From: an uncultured Clostridium sp.
GTDB taxonomy: Bacteria; Bacillota; Clostridia; TANB77; CAG-508
Assembly (NCBI GenBank): GCA_946487895.1
Contig: CAMLUO010000007.1
Location: 1-38,538 of the forward strand
Length of the DNA: 38,538 nt
Direction: 5' to 3'
In this document: positions 1-9,677 of the stretch, in pieces
Numbering within the stretch: the stretch's first letter is position 1
How the letters are laid out: each line of letters starts with the position of its first letter
Translations under genes and position numbers: made by a program
The notes under the pieces: generated by a model
The model's database searches: none
What the model was told of the DNA's origin: nothing
What the model saw: the letters and a program-made list of their open reading frames with translations, nothing else

Positions 1-1136
1 TCTGTTACTTCATATGCACTCATTTCTGGTTTTTGGTCATATGTTTCTACTTTTGGTGATGGTACTAATATTCTGTCTTCTCCTGGATATTGTTTTTCTT
101 CTCCACCATTAAAGAAGAATGTAACATGTGCATATTTTTCTGTTTCAGCTATTCTTAATTGTGTATATCCTAATTTACTTATATATTCTCCAAATGTGTT
201 GTGTAGTGGTTCTTTCTTGAATGCGATGTGTACATTTGGCATTGTTTCATCATAATTTGTGAAACATACAAAGTATAAATCTAAATCTTTTTTAGTTTCA
301 AATTCGTTGAATTCTGGGTCTACTAATGTTCTTGTAATTTCTCTTGCTCTATCTGGTCTGAAGTTAAAGAATATTACACTATCATGTTTTCCTATTGTTG
401 CTACTGGTTCTTCACCATTGCAAATTACTGTTGGTTCAACAAATTCATCAAATACTTCTTTTTGATAAGAATCTTCTATTGCTTTTACTGTGCTGCCTGC
501 TTTATTTCCTTCTCCATTTACCATTGCATTGTAGCATTTTTGGATTCTTTGCCATCTTTTATCTCTATCCATAGCATAGAATCTTCCTGAAATGCTTGCT
601 ATTTTTCCAACTTGTTTTTCTTCCATTTTTTCTTGTAATTTAACTATATATCCTTCTGCTGATGCTGGTGGTGTGTCTCTTCCATCTAAGAAGCAATGTA
701 CATATACATCTTCAAAATCTCTTCTTTTTGCCATTTCTAATAGTCCATATAAATGTCTATTGTGGCTATGAACTCCACCATCTGATACTAAACCTAAGAT
801 ATGCAATTTTGAATTGTATTTTTTACAATTTTCAATTGCTGCTATAAATTCAGGATTTGAAAAGAAATCTCCATCCTCTATTGATTTTGTTATCCTTGTT
901 AATTCTTGATATACAATTCTTCCTGCTCCTATGTTTGTGTGTCCTACTTCTGAATTTCCCATTTGTCCTTCTGGTAGTCCTACTGCTAGTCCACTTGTGT
1001 TTATATCTGTACTTGGATATTTTTTCATTAGTTTATCAATATTAGGTGTGTTTGCTAATTTTATTGCATTTCCATCTTTGTTTTGGTTGTCACCAAATCC
1101 ATCCAATATCATTAGCATTGTTAGTTTATCTTTCAT
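1..1136 (-). CDS. gpmI: 2,3-bisphosphoglycerate-independent phosphoglycerate mutase, C-terminus cut by window edge
   Basis: Interconverts 3- and 2-phosphoglycerate in glycolysis; a cytosolic two-domain, Mn-dependent enzyme. The ATG at 1134-1136 follows GGAAGG and opens with [17 protein letters not shown], the metal-binding start of the family. Residues near 60 read [18 protein letters not shown], which contains the catalytic Ser. The last visible stretch contains VTFFFNGG and [17 protein letters not shown], both GpmI hallmarks. About 378 residues are present of a usual ~510, so the C-terminal quarter lies outside the window. It starts 25 bp after the tpiA stop and is the last visible gene of the pgk-tpiA-gpmI operon. 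Confidence 0.96.
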   Translation of the reverse strand, partial: MKDKLTMLMILDGFGDNQNKDGNAIKLANTPNIDKLMKKYPSTDINTSGLAVGLPEGQMGNSEVGHTNIGAGRIVYQELTRITKSIEDGDFFSNPEFIAAIENCKKYNSKLHILGLVSDGGVHSHNRHLYGLLEMAKRRDFEDVYVHCFLDGRDTPPASAEGYIVKLQEKMEEKQVGKIASISGRFYAMDRDKRWQRIQKCYNAMVNGEGNKAGSTVKAIEDSYQKEVFDEFVEPTVICNGEEPVATIGKHDSVIFFNFRPDRAREITRTLVDPEFNEFETKKDLDLYFVCFTNYDETMPNVHIAFKKEPLHNTFGEYISKLGYTQLRIAETEKYAHVTFFFNGGEEKQYPGEDRILVPSPKVETYDQKPEMSAYEVT

Positions 1137-1161
1137 TATTTTATCCTTCCTTTACTAAAAA

Positions 1162-1914
1162 TTATTGTTCAAATTTAATTATTTTCTGAAATTCGTCAAC
1201 CTTTAAACTTGCTCCTCCAACAAGAGCTCCATCTATATCAGACATAGAAAATAACTCCTTAGCGTTTGAACTCTTAACACTTCCGCCATATTGTATTATA
1301 ACTCCATCAGCCACATTTTGTCCATAGATTTCAGCAATTTTCTTTCTAATAGCCTTAACTGCATCATTAGCATCTTCCTTTGTTGCTGTTTTTCCTGTTC
1401 CAATTGCCCAAATAGGCTCATATGCAATAATAGTATTTTCAACCTGCTCATTAGTTAAGCCTTCTAGTGCTAATTTAGTTTGATTTGTAATTATTTCTTC
1501 TACTTTTCCTGCTTCTCTTTGCTCTAGAGTTTCACCAACACATACAATTGGTTTTAATCCATTTTCAAAAGCTGCTTTTACTTTTTTATTAACTGTTTCA
1601 TCTGTTTCATTAAAATATTGTCTTCTTTCTGAATGTCCTATAATAACATATTCAACATTAATAGATTTTAACATTTTTCCTGAAACTTCTCCTGTATATG
1701 CTCCGCTTTCTGCAAAGTGCATATTTTGAGCTCCAATTTTAATATTTGTGTTTTGTGCTGTTAATAGGGCATAAAATAAGTCTGTATATGGCACACATAA
1801 AATAACTTCATGTTCTGTGTCTTTTACTAATGGTGCTAAATCTTCAATAAATTGGATTGTTTCATTTGGAAGCATGTTCATCTTCCAGTTTCCTGCAATT
1901 ACTTTTCTTCTCAT
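1162..1914 (-). CDS. tpiA: Triosephosphate isomerase
   Basis: Interconverts dihydroxyacetone phosphate and glyceraldehyde 3-phosphate. It has 250 residues, the normal length. The catalytic residues are visible: Lys11 in GNWKMN, His94 in IIGHSERR and Glu166 in AYEPIWAIGTG. The C-terminal phosphate-binding QYGGSVK and GALVGGASL loops are intact. The ATG at 1912-1914 has AAAGGAG 8 bases upstream. Directly behind that ribosome binding site lies a double hairpin of the GGGGACG family (1929-1997), which separates tpiA from the upstream Nudix gene but shows no U-run, so co-transcription is plausible. gpmI follows after 25 bp. Confidence 0.98.
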   Translation of the reverse strand: MRRKVIAGNWKMNMLPNETIQFIEDLAPLVKDTEHEVILCVPYTDLFYALLTAQNTNIKIGAQNMHFAESGAYTGEVSGKMLKSINVEYVIIGHSERRQYFNETDETVNKKVKAAFENGLKPIVCVGETLEQREAGKVEEIITNQTKLALEGLTNEQVENTIIAYEPIWAIGTGKTATKEDANDAVKAIRKKIAEIYGQNVADGVIIQYGGSVKSSNAKELFSMSDIDGALVGGASLKVDEFQKIIKFEQ

Positions 1915-1928
1915 ACTTTTCTCCTTTC

Positions 1929-1997
1929 AGGGATTAGGGGACGGTCCTCTAAATCCCTGTTTTTAGGGATTTTGGGACGGACCTTTGCCTAAATCCT
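1929..1997. repeat. GGGGACG hairpin element, tandem pair
   Basis: Two adjacent hairpins. The first (1929-1958) pairs AGGGATT with AATCCCT around GGGGACGGTCC. The second (1965-1997) pairs AGGATTT-type arms around GGGACGGACC. The second overlaps the 3' end of the upstream Nudix gene: its last codons AGG ATT TAG are repeat sequence. Same family as the elements at 6395, 9550, 11347, 13011, 20841, 32910 and 36192. Palindrome and core are seen directly; a REP-like mobile origin is inference. Confidence 0.8.
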
Positions 1998-2540
1998 ATT
2001 TTTTAATAATTCTTTCCTTTTTTCTTTTAGAATTTCTAATATTTTATCAAAATCCTTCCAATAAATAAAAGTATAATTTTCATCTTGATTATCTCTTTTT
2101 TCTTGCATTTCTTCAAGTGTCATATATTTTAAATCAACTACTTCTTCTTTTTGCATAGTATAGTCTTCTATATTGTAGTTTACTTTTGTAAAGAAGCTGT
2201 AAGTAAAGTGATGGTTGCTATTGTCTTGTTTTTCTGATTTTTCTATAGATATTAATTCCCAATTTTCAGCTGGAATTACAACACCTATTTCTTCTTTTGC
2301 TTCTCTTTGTACTGCTTCTAATGGTTTTTCTCCTGCATCCACATGTCCTCCTGTTTTAAACCATTTACTTCTATTTTCTGGTTTGCAACATGCAGATTTT
2401 TGAAATAGTATTTCGCCTTTTTCATTCATTATCCAAGCTCCAACATGTCTATGCCATAAACCTTTTTCATGTACAATATTTCTTTCTTCTGCTTTTCCTA
2501 TTAAATTATTGTTTTCATCTACAATGTCTAATAATTCCAT
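1989..2540 (-). CDS. Nudix hydrolase, isopentenyl-diphosphate-isomerase-like subgroup
   Basis: 183 residues with a complete Nudix box at about 65-87: GHVDAGE, seven residues, then REAKEEIGV, giving the metal-binding REXXEE. The start MELLDIVDENNNLIGKAEER and the HRHVGAWIMN segment are typical of IPP-isomerase-like or YfcD-like Nudix proteins, which hydrolyse nucleoside diphosphate-linked substrates; the substrate cannot be told. The ATG at 2538-2540 follows a GAGGAAAA ribosome binding site. It lies 15 bp after the guanylate-kinase-like gene, inside the pgk-tpiA operon. The last two codons and the TAG stop come from the adjacent hairpin element, so the C-terminus RI may have been altered by that insertion. 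Confidence 0.9.
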   Translation of the reverse strand: MELLDIVDENNNLIGKAEERNIVHEKGLWHRHVGAWIMNEKGEILFQKSACCKPENRSKWFKTGGHVDAGEKPLEAVQREAKEEIGVVIPAENWELISIEKSEKQDNSNHHFTYSFFTKVNYNIEDYTMQKEEVVDLKYMTLEEMQEKRDNQDENYTFIYWKDFDKILEILKEKRKELLKNRI

Positions 2541-2555
2541 TAATTTTCCTCACTT

Positions 2556-3122
2556 TTATCTTACAACTTTTTCAATACATTTATTTTTTATCACTTCTAT
2601 CAATTCATTGACAGATTTTTCTGTATAATCATTATAGAAAATATAATCAAATTGATTTCTTAAATTTGCATTTGAATTGAAATTTTTAATATGTTCTTCA
2701 ATTTCTTTTAATCTGTCCTGTTCAATATTTTTAGGTAACTTTCTTTCCTTTAATTTTTGTTTAGCTATTTCTACATCTTTTGGAATCATATAAATAGAAA
2801 ATGTATTTTTTACTTCTTTTTTTAGTTGATAAATAATTGGATAATGTAACTCCACTACACTATTTTCTTCTGACTCCATTTGTATTCTCGGATATCCATA
2901 TTTATATCCTAACATTTCAAATGTAACTATGATTTCTTTTTTTTCTTTTAGATTTTCAAATTCTTTATTAGTTACAAACTTTTTATCTATGCCATCTACT
3001 TCTCCTGCTCTTTTCTCCCTTGTTGTCACAATTGTCTGTAACGGAATATCAAGCTTTTCTTGTATCTGTTTTTTAAAATATGATTTTCCTACTCCTGTAA
3101 TTCCAGATAAAGTTATTACCAT
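2556..3122 (-). CDS. Guanylate-kinase-like P-loop protein
   Basis: 188 residues from the ATG at 3120-3122 (AAAAGGTGAGAAGA upstream); a GTG nine bases earlier lies inside the ribosome binding site and was rejected. The start MVITLSGITGVGKSYF is a Walker A loop, and TTREKRAGEVDGIDKKFV matches the GMP-binding block of guanylate kinase (TTRxxRxGExDGxDYxF). EMLGYKYGYP resembles the family's GxYYGT segment. The rest is diverged, so it may be a specialised nucleotide kinase rather than the housekeeping Gmk. It sits 12 bp after one Nudix gene and 15 bp before another, suggesting a small nucleotide-handling module inside the glycolytic operon. Confidence 0.82.
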   Translation of the reverse strand: MVITLSGITGVGKSYFKKQIQEKLDIPLQTIVTTREKRAGEVDGIDKKFVTNKEFENLKEKKEIIVTFEMLGYKYGYPRIQMESEENSVVELHYPIIYQLKKEVKNTFSIYMIPKDVEIAKQKLKERKLPKNIEQDRLKEIEEHIKNFNSNANLRNQFDYIFYNDYTEKSVNELIEVIKNKCIEKVVR

Positions 3123-3134
3123 TCTTCTCACCTT

Positions 3135-3800
3135 TTATTTTTCTCTATCTTGTTTATCTTTCTCTTGATAATGTTCTCTAACTTGTTTAAATATTTTTTC
3201 ATATCTTTTATCATATGGAAATTTAGTTTTTCCTTTTCTAATCAATTCAAATACTTTTTCCATTGGAATCCATTCTATATCTGATATTTCCTCTTTTTGA
3301 ACAGTTAGTCTATTAAGTTCTGTTTTCATTACATAGAATTGAATAAAAAATTTTCTTTCATTTCCTTTGTTTTTGAATACTAAATCTAATTCATCTAATT
3401 TTTTCAAATTATTGATTGCTTCATTTTTTGCTTGTTCCTGTTCATTTATATCGCCTTTATGCAATTCTTCCACATATTCTCTAATCATTGCTTGTGTTGG
3501 TGTTTCGTTGTTATCTATATGTCCTGAACATAAATCTATCTCTCCTGCTGTAATTTTAGTATTTCCTCTTTTTTCAATTAAAATGTTCCCATTTTCATCT
3601 AGGATAAAACAAGAAACACCACCTAAGTAATCACTTTGATTTAATTCACTTTTCTGTGATATTCTATTTTGATATGTTTTCCTTCCAGTTCTTCCTTTGG
3701 TATATGTTTTAAAAAACTGCCACGATTTTGGGTCATTTTGCATTCTTTTAGGTTCTTGCTTCTTGTTTTCACTTCTTAGTGATTTTTTAAAGTCATTCAT
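3135..3800 (-). CDS. Nudix hydrolase
   Basis: About 221 residues. The Nudix box reads GHIDNNE, seven residues, then REYVEEL, with the REXXEE core intact. The start is taken at the ATG at 3798-3800, nine bases after AAGGA; an ATG nine bases upstream directly abuts that Shine-Dalgarno and is unlikely. The N-terminal ~55 residues are basic and probably disordered (KKQEPKRM, KGRTGRKTYQ). An insertion after the box (Glu/Lys-rich, GDINEQEQAKNEA) makes it longer than a minimal Nudix domain. It is the first gene after pgk (35 bp) and precedes the guanylate-kinase-like gene by 12 bp. Substrate unknown. Confidence 0.88.
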   Translation of the reverse strand: MNDFKKSLRSENKKQEPKRMQNDPKSWQFFKTYTKGRTGRKTYQNRISQKSELNQSDYLGGVSCFILDENGNILIEKRGNTKITAGEIDLCSGHIDNNETPTQAMIREYVEELHKGDINEQEQAKNEAINNLKKLDELDLVFKNKGNERKFFIQFYVMKTELNRLTVQKEEISDIEWIPMEKVFELIRKGKTKFPYDKRYEKIFKQVREHYQEKDKQDREK

Positions 3801-3835
3801 TTTGTACATCCTTTTTTCTATACATTTATTAATTA

Positions 3836-5020
3836 TTATTTATCTAATAAACATTCTATTCCTGGTAATTTCTTTCCTTCTAGGAACTCAAGAGATGCTC
3901 CACCACCAGTTGAAATGTGTGTCATTTTATCTTCCAATCCTGCCTTCTTAACTGCTGCTGCTGAATCTCCTCCACCAATTATTGTTGTTGCATCAATTTC
4001 TGATAATACTTTTGCAATTGAATTTGTTCCAACTGCAAATTGTGGAAATTCAAATAATCCTAGAGGTCCATTCCATACAACAGTTTTGGCTTTTTTAAGT
4101 TCATCTGAAAACATTTTTATTGTTTCTTCTCCGATGTCAAATCCTTCCCAGTCTGCTGGAATTTCTGTGTATTTTACGGTTTTGCTTTCTGTATCTTCTT
4201 TAAATTCTTTTCCTACTTTTGTATCAACAGGAAGCATTAATTTTACTCCTTTTTGTTCTGCTTTTTCCATTGCTTGTTTTGCTAAATCTAATTTATCTAA
4301 TTCGCATATTGATTTTCCTACTTCATATCCCATTGATTTAAAGAATGTGTATGCCATTCCTCCACCAATCATTAATACATCTACTTTTTCAAGTAAACTA
4401 TCTATAACTCCTATTTTGTCTGAAACTTTTGCTCCTCCTAAAATTGCAACAAATGGTCTTTCTGGATTTGATACAGCTTTTCCTAAGAATTTTAATTCTT
4501 TTTCAATTAAAAATCCTGCAACTGCTGGTAAATATGCTGCAACTCCAGCTGTTGATGCATGTGCTCTATGAACTGCTCCAAATGCATCACTAACATATAT
4601 TTCTGCCATGCTTGCTAATTCTTTTGCAAATTCTGGGTCATTATCTGTTTCTTCTTTATGAAATCTAACGTTTTCTAATAACATTATTTGGCCTTTTTGT
4701 AAGTTTGCTGCTTTTGTTTTCGCATCTTCTCCTATTACATCTTCAGCCATTATTATTTCTTTATCTAATAATCTTGATAGTTCTTTTGCTACTGGTTTTA
4801 ATGAAAATTCTGATTTAAATTCTCCCTTTGGTCTTCCTAAGTGTGAGCATAAAATGATAGCACAATTTTGCTCTAATAGGTATTTTATTGTTGGTAATGC
4901 TGCAACTATTCTTGTGTTGTCTGTTATGTTTCTGTTTTCGTCCATTGGTACATTAAAGTCACAACGTACTAATACCTTCTTTCCTTTTAAGTCAATGTCT
5001 TTTACTGTTTTTTTATTCAT
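3836..5020 (-). CDS. pgk: Phosphoglycerate kinase
   Basis: Makes ATP from 1,3-bisphosphoglycerate and ADP. 394 residues, full length. Visible family blocks are [12 protein letters not shown] (substrate-binding), [38 protein letters not shown], the nucleotide-site WNGPLGLFE and C-terminal [11 protein letters not shown] and [13 protein letters not shown]. The start is the ATG at 5018-5020 beginning [15 protein letters not shown], seven bases after AAGAGGAGG; a longer in-frame reading to 5134 lies in the leader and promoter and was rejected. It is the first gene of the operon, with its own promoter (5091-5118). Confidence 0.98.
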   Translation of the reverse strand: MNKKTVKDIDLKGKKVLVRCDFNVPMDENRNITDNTRIVAALPTIKYLLEQNCAIILCSHLGRPKGEFKSEFSLKPVAKELSRLLDKEIIMAEDVIGEDAKTKAANLQKGQIMLLENVRFHKEETDNDPEFAKELASMAEIYVSDAFGAVHRAHASTAGVAAYLPAVAGFLIEKELKFLGKAVSNPERPFVAILGGAKVSDKIGVIDSLLEKVDVLMIGGGMAYTFFKSMGYEVGKSICELDKLDLAKQAMEKAEQKGVKLMLPVDTKVGKEFKEDTESKTVKYTEIPADWEGFDIGEETIKMFSDELKKAKTVVWNGPLGLFEFPQFAVGTNSIAKVLSEIDATTIIGGGDSAAAVKKAGLEDKMTHISTGGGASLEFLEGKKLPGIECLLDK

Positions 5021-5090
5021 AATTAAAACCTCCTCTTTTTGTATAAATGTTGTTTTTATCTCATTTATACTTGCCTTTTCAGGCTTTTTT

Positions 5091-5118
5091 ATAGTATTTA
5101 CATTTTTCTCAAAGTCAA
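5091..5118 (-). promoter_or_regulatory. Sigma-A-type promoter of the pgk operon
   Basis: On the minus strand TTGACT (5118-5113) is followed after 16 bases by TACTAT (5096-5091). It lies between the terminator of the pilin-like gene and the pgk start, giving a leader of roughly 65 bases. A small GCCT/AGGC hairpin at about 5069-5083 falls in that leader. Inferred from sequence only. Confidence 0.6.
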
Positions 5119-5132
5119 TACCATTGTATATC

Positions 5133-5160
5133 AAAAAAGAACACTTTTCAAGTGTTCTTT
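5133..5160 (-). terminator. Rho-independent terminator after the pilin-like gene
   Basis: Perfect 11-bp stem (5136-5146 with 5150-5160), three-base loop, then six U on the minus strand. It differs by only a few bases from the terminators at 6324 and 7531. Confidence 0.85.
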
Positions 5161-5184
5161 CAAATTTATATTTACTTTATTTGC

Positions 5185-6288
5185 CTACATACTTAATGTA
5201 TATGGATTTGCTTCTGTTCCTTCTCCTCCTGTTATACTAATATTGTGATTTAATGTAAATACTGGGCGAAAACCTTTTGAGTGATTAAAGCTTCTTGTTC
5301 CATTAGAAACGAAAGCAACTGAACACAAAACATCTCTATTACCTAATATTCCAGTAGTATCAACATGGTGTATAGAAAAACCATTTGAATTACCAGTATC
5401 TATAATATTTCTTGATGCTAACCAATATTCATTACTTGTTATTTTTACATTTAACTCTTCCATTTGATTAATATCTGTCACATAATTTGTATCAGACTCT
5501 TTGAAAACCTTTTGATATTCTTCAAACCATGAGTCATTTCTTGTATAATACTGACTTGACTCTGAATTTTTATTATCAGGTACACTTCCCACACATCTTG
5601 CACTACTTGCATAAGTTCTGTTCAAGTACTCCTCAGCCCTATTGTTTAGAGTTTCTATTGCTTTGTTATATGAATTTATTGCTCTATTATAATCATTATC
5701 CCCTATTACGGTCTCATCCCCATATCCCAATGTTACAGTATCTACTACATCTGCTGATATTATTTGTACTCCATAATTTGTTCCGTATGTTTCATTATAT
5801 GTTTCGTCATATAATACTATACATTTTATTGTATTTCCGTTTTTATCAATATAATTTACATATTTTCCAGCTTCTAATTCATTAATTCCAGTATAATTTT
5901 CCCATCCGATAATTTCATCATAATTAATAGTATATCCTCCATCTTTAGTCACGAAACTATCTTCTCCTAATGAACCCTCATTATATTCATTTTCTTGAAT
6001 TATTTCCTTTAATTTATCTTTAGATGGTATATCTCCTGTCTTAGTCTGTTCCTTTAATAAATCTGCCTCTATTTTTTCTATAATGCTCTCCTTTTGTGCG
6101 TTTTCTGAATTTGTTCTTGCTTGATTAATTATACCTTTTTCTCCAGTTAACGTAGTAATCGATATTCCTGCTAAAATTATCAATACGATTATTGTAATAG
6201 CTAATGCTATTAGGGTAATCCCATTTTCTTTTTTCCTCATTTGCTTACCTCTATTAAATTTTTTTATATTTTTGGGTGAATTTTTCAT
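5185..6288 (-). CDS. Type IV pilin-like secreted protein with lectin-like C-terminal domain
   Basis: 367 residues. After a 23-residue basic leader, KKENG|ITLIALAITIIV matches the prepilin peptidase site (Gly|Ile with a hydrophobic helix), followed by ILAGISITTLTG. Residues ~55-120 are charged and probably helical. The C-terminal part has EYWLASR, GFRPVFTL and GGEGTEANPY, a signature seen at the end of many clostridial surface proteins with FGE/C-type-lectin-like folds. The ATG at 6286-6288 has AAGGAGG eight bases upstream; an internal ATG (residue 17) would give a shorter leader and is possible. It is transcribed alone between gap and pgk, with terminators on both sides. Ligand unknown. Confidence 0.78.
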   Translation of the reverse strand: MKNSPKNIKKFNRGKQMRKKENGITLIALAITIIVLIILAGISITTLTGEKGIINQARTNSENAQKESIIEKIEADLLKEQTKTGDIPSKDKLKEIIQENEYNEGSLGEDSFVTKDGGYTINYDEIIGWENYTGINELEAGKYVNYIDKNGNTIKCIVLYDETYNETYGTNYGVQIISADVVDTVTLGYGDETVIGDNDYNRAINSYNKAIETLNNRAEEYLNRTYASSARCVGSVPDNKNSESSQYYTRNDSWFEEYQKVFKESDTNYVTDINQMEELNVKITSNEYWLASRNIIDTGNSNGFSIHHVDTTGILGNRDVLCSVAFVSNGTRSFNHSKGFRPVFTLNHNISITGGEGTEANPYTLSM

Positions 6289-6323
6289 TATATTTCCTCC
6301 TTTGTTCTAATTATATTCTATAC

Positions 6324-6352
6324 AAAAAAGAATACTTTTTCAAGTATTCTTT
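6324..6352 (-). terminator. Rho-independent terminator after gap
   Basis: AAAGAATACTT pairs with AAGTATTCTTT (6327-6337 with 6342-6352) and is followed by a U-run on minus. Near-copy of the terminators at 5133 and 7531. A TATAAT-like box just past it could start the pilin-like gene, but no clear -35 was found. Confidence 0.85.
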
Positions 6353-6394
6353 CAAAGATTTTCAATTTTTTAATTCTCACATTCTGTTTATATC

Positions 6395-7477
<1,083 letters not shown>

Positions 7478-7488
7478 TCATCTTTTAT

Positions 7489-7516
7489 TTATTATTACCC
7501 ATTTTTTCTTGGGCAA
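7489..7516 (-). promoter_or_regulatory. Possible sigma-A-type promoter of gap
   Basis: TTGCCC (7516-7511) is separated by 16 bases from TAATAA (7494-7489) on the minus strand, just past the GH15 terminator. Both boxes deviate from consensus. Confidence 0.45.
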
Positions 7517-7530
7517 TTCCATTCTATACC

Positions 7531-7559
7531 AAAAAAGAATACTTTTCAAGTATTCTTTT
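7531..7559 (-). terminator. Rho-independent terminator overlapping the GH15 stop
   Basis: Stem of 11-12 bp with a short loop and a U-run on minus. It begins within the last codons of the GH15 gene. Third member of the near-identical terminator set in this region. Confidence 0.82.
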
Positions 7560-9534
7560 AACTTTTTCCATATAATTTTTCAAGTACGATTATGAACATT
7601 GCATGTGACCAGCCAAGTCCTAGTACCCAACATGGTTTTAATGTGTTATTGTCTATTTGTTCTCCCAATAAACTGTGCCTTCCTGCTGTTTTTACTACAA
7701 AGTCAAAGGTTTCTTTTGCTTTTCTTTTTTCTCCTGTTTCTAAGTAATATAGAGTCATCCAAAGGTTTGCTATTGGCCATGGGTTTCCATTCATATAGTG
7801 GTCTTGTTCAAATCTTTGATATCCTCCTGTGTATGTTCTTAGTGTTAAATTGATTTTTTCTACTGCATTTACTATTTTCTTTTCTTTTGGCTTGAATACA
7901 TTAAATGGTGTAACTGCTCCTATCATGCTAATATCCATTTTTTTGTCTTCTGTGTTTCTTAAATAAGAGTTGCTGTCTTTGTCATATAAATTGTTGTTTA
8001 TATATTCTTTTATTCCTAATTGTAGTTTTTCTAATCTTTTCTTTGTCTTGTTTATTTTTTCTTCTTTTAATCTATTGTTTTCAAATTCTGATACGTTTTT
8101 ACCCAATGCCTTATATATGTTTATCATGTTTTCAAATGCTGCATATATACTTGCTAATGAATATAGATGGATTCCTTCATGCATTTCCCATAAATCATAA
8201 CTTACATGGTATTTATGTTTCATTCCTAGTCTTTCTCTTGTTTCTTCTTCTATTTCTTCTTTTACTACATCTTTTTCTCTTTCTTCTATTCCTTCTAATC
8301 CTAACCAGTCTTTAACATATTTTTCTAGAAAGTCTGTTGCTTTTTCACACATATGAAGACAATCTTTTAGGAATTTTTCTGATTTTGTGTATTTATAGTG
8401 TTCATATACTCCATATATTACACTTGCTGTTTCATCTACTTGATATCCCCAGCATGGTGCTAATTTTCCATCTGTAAAGAATCTTTGTTCCCACATTCCA
8501 TTTTTACTTTGTGTTTTCTTACAAAAGTTTCTATAAAATTTATCTGCATCTTTTTCCATTTTTAGTATGTCTAGTGCTCTGGTTATAAATACTGCATCTC
8601 TTGGCCAGCAATATGCATATCTTCCGCACTTTGTGAAGTTTTCATCTATTTCTGGTGAAGCAATAATTCCACCTGTTTCTTGATTTGTTAGTAATGGAAA
8701 TAATAATATACTTCTTTTATATATTTCATAGATTTTTTCATCATAGCTATTTTTTGGTTCTTTTAAATCTAGTCCATTATGTGCTTTTACGTATTTTCTC
8801 CAATATGATTTTGTATTTGTATATTCCTTATTTAAGTCTATTCTTTTTATTCTGTCTATTTCATCTTCTATTTCTGATATGTTTTTATTTTCTCCGACTG
8901 TTATGCAAATTTCTAATACTTTCTTTTCTTGTGGTTTGATAGTTCCTATATCATAGCAAATACTACTATCTTTTGTCATTCCTATATAGTCTTTGTCATT
9001 TATTTCTCCTCTTTTAATTGTGTTGTAGCTTCCATTTATTTGGTGTTTATTTATTTCATGTCCTTTTGCAAATGTTGAAACTGTGAAATCATGTGCATAT
9101 TGCATCATTCCACCATCTATTATTTTGCAACCAACTAAATTGTTTTGGTCTGACAATAATTCTGAATGGATATAAAAACTTACATTTAAGTCAATTTTGC
9201 TTTCATTTAAGAAAACATATCTTTTAACTAACACATTTTCTTTTAATAAAACATAGTCTGTTTGGACTGTTGTTAAGTTGAAATATGTGTTAGTGATTTC
9301 AGTATTTATGATGTTTGTATCTGCTTCATAATATTGTTTATATACATTGTTTATATCATCATGTAAATAGATTAAATCTGATTCATTGATTTTCACGCCT
9401 GTATGAAAAAAGTTGATATATTGTCTATTGTCTTTGTTTGGAAAGTATAGCCTTTGTAATTCTCCTTTTGAAGTTAGTGTTGCTATCATATTTTTATTTC
9501 CTATTATTGCTTCATTTAAATACTTTTCTTCCAT
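7558..9534 (-). CDS. Glycoside hydrolase family 15 protein (glucoamylase/glucodextranase-like)
   Basis: 658 residues, no signal peptide, so probably a cytosolic enzyme releasing glucose from alpha-glucans or maltodextrins. Residues 1-240 are the beta-rich N-terminal domain of bacterial GH15; the (alpha/alpha)6 catalytic domain follows. Visible motifs: RYAYCWPRDAVF (306-317), WGYQVDETAS (362-371), DLWEMHEG with the likely general acid Glu450, and LLGEQIDNN with the likely general base Glu625. A Glu-rich insertion at ~415-435 (REKDVVKEEIEEE) precedes the acid motif. The ATG at 9532-9534 has a good AAGGAG. A hairpin element lies just upstream. Placement before gap suggests feeding of glucose units into glycolysis. 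Confidence 0.88.
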   Translation of the reverse strand: MEEKYLNEAIIGNKNMIATLTSKGELQRLYFPNKDNRQYINFFHTGVKINESDLIYLHDDINNVYKQYYEADTNIINTEITNTYFNLTTVQTDYVLLKENVLVKRYVFLNESKIDLNVSFYIHSELLSDQNNLVGCKIIDGGMMQYAHDFTVSTFAKGHEINKHQINGSYNTIKRGEINDKDYIGMTKDSSICYDIGTIKPQEKKVLEICITVGENKNISEIEDEIDRIKRIDLNKEYTNTKSYWRKYVKAHNGLDLKEPKNSYDEKIYEIYKRSILLFPLLTNQETGGIIASPEIDENFTKCGRYAYCWPRDAVFITRALDILKMEKDADKFYRNFCKKTQSKNGMWEQRFFTDGKLAPCWGYQVDETASVIYGVYEHYKYTKSEKFLKDCLHMCEKATDFLEKYVKDWLGLEGIEEREKDVVKEEIEEETRERLGMKHKYHVSYDLWEMHEGIHLYSLASIYAAFENMINIYKALGKNVSEFENNRLKEEKINKTKKRLEKLQLGIKEYINNNLYDKDSNSYLRNTEDKKMDISMIGAVTPFNVFKPKEKKIVNAVEKINLTLRTYTGGYQRFEQDHYMNGNPWPIANLWMTLYYLETGEKRKAKETFDFVVKTAGRHSLLGEQIDNNTLKPCWVLGLGWSHAMFIIVLEKLYGKS

Positions 9535-9549
9535 GTCTTTCTCCTTTTA

Positions 9550-9579
9550 GAGGATTTGGGGACGGCCCCGAAAATCCTC
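9550..9579. repeat. GGGGACG hairpin element upstream of the GH15 gene
   Basis: GAGGATTT (9550-9557) pairs perfectly with AAATCCTC (9572-9579) around GGGGACGGCCCCGA. The ribosome binding site of the GH15 gene directly abuts it. Stem differs from the AGGGATT subgroup while the core is kept. The remainder of 9580-9677 is AT-rich with nothing recognised. Confidence 0.75.
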
Positions 9580-9677
9580 TTCATTTTTTATTTTCTTACT
9601 TTTTCATATACTTTCTTGCTTTTTCTAGCATTTTCTTTGTCTTTTATTTATTAGTTATAATATTATATCTCAAATCC

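Noticed and set aside
259..1158. Several plus-strand reading frames of 60-75 codons opposite gpmI, and similar ones opposite most minus-strand genes
   Set aside because: They lack ribosome binding sites, are Phe/Leu/Ser-rich antisense readings of strong minus-strand genes, and match no family.
5021..5134. N-terminal extension of pgk by 38 residues
   Set aside because: It would run through the leader and promoter and has no Shine-Dalgarno; the ATG at 5018-5020 has AAGAGGAGG and the conserved start.
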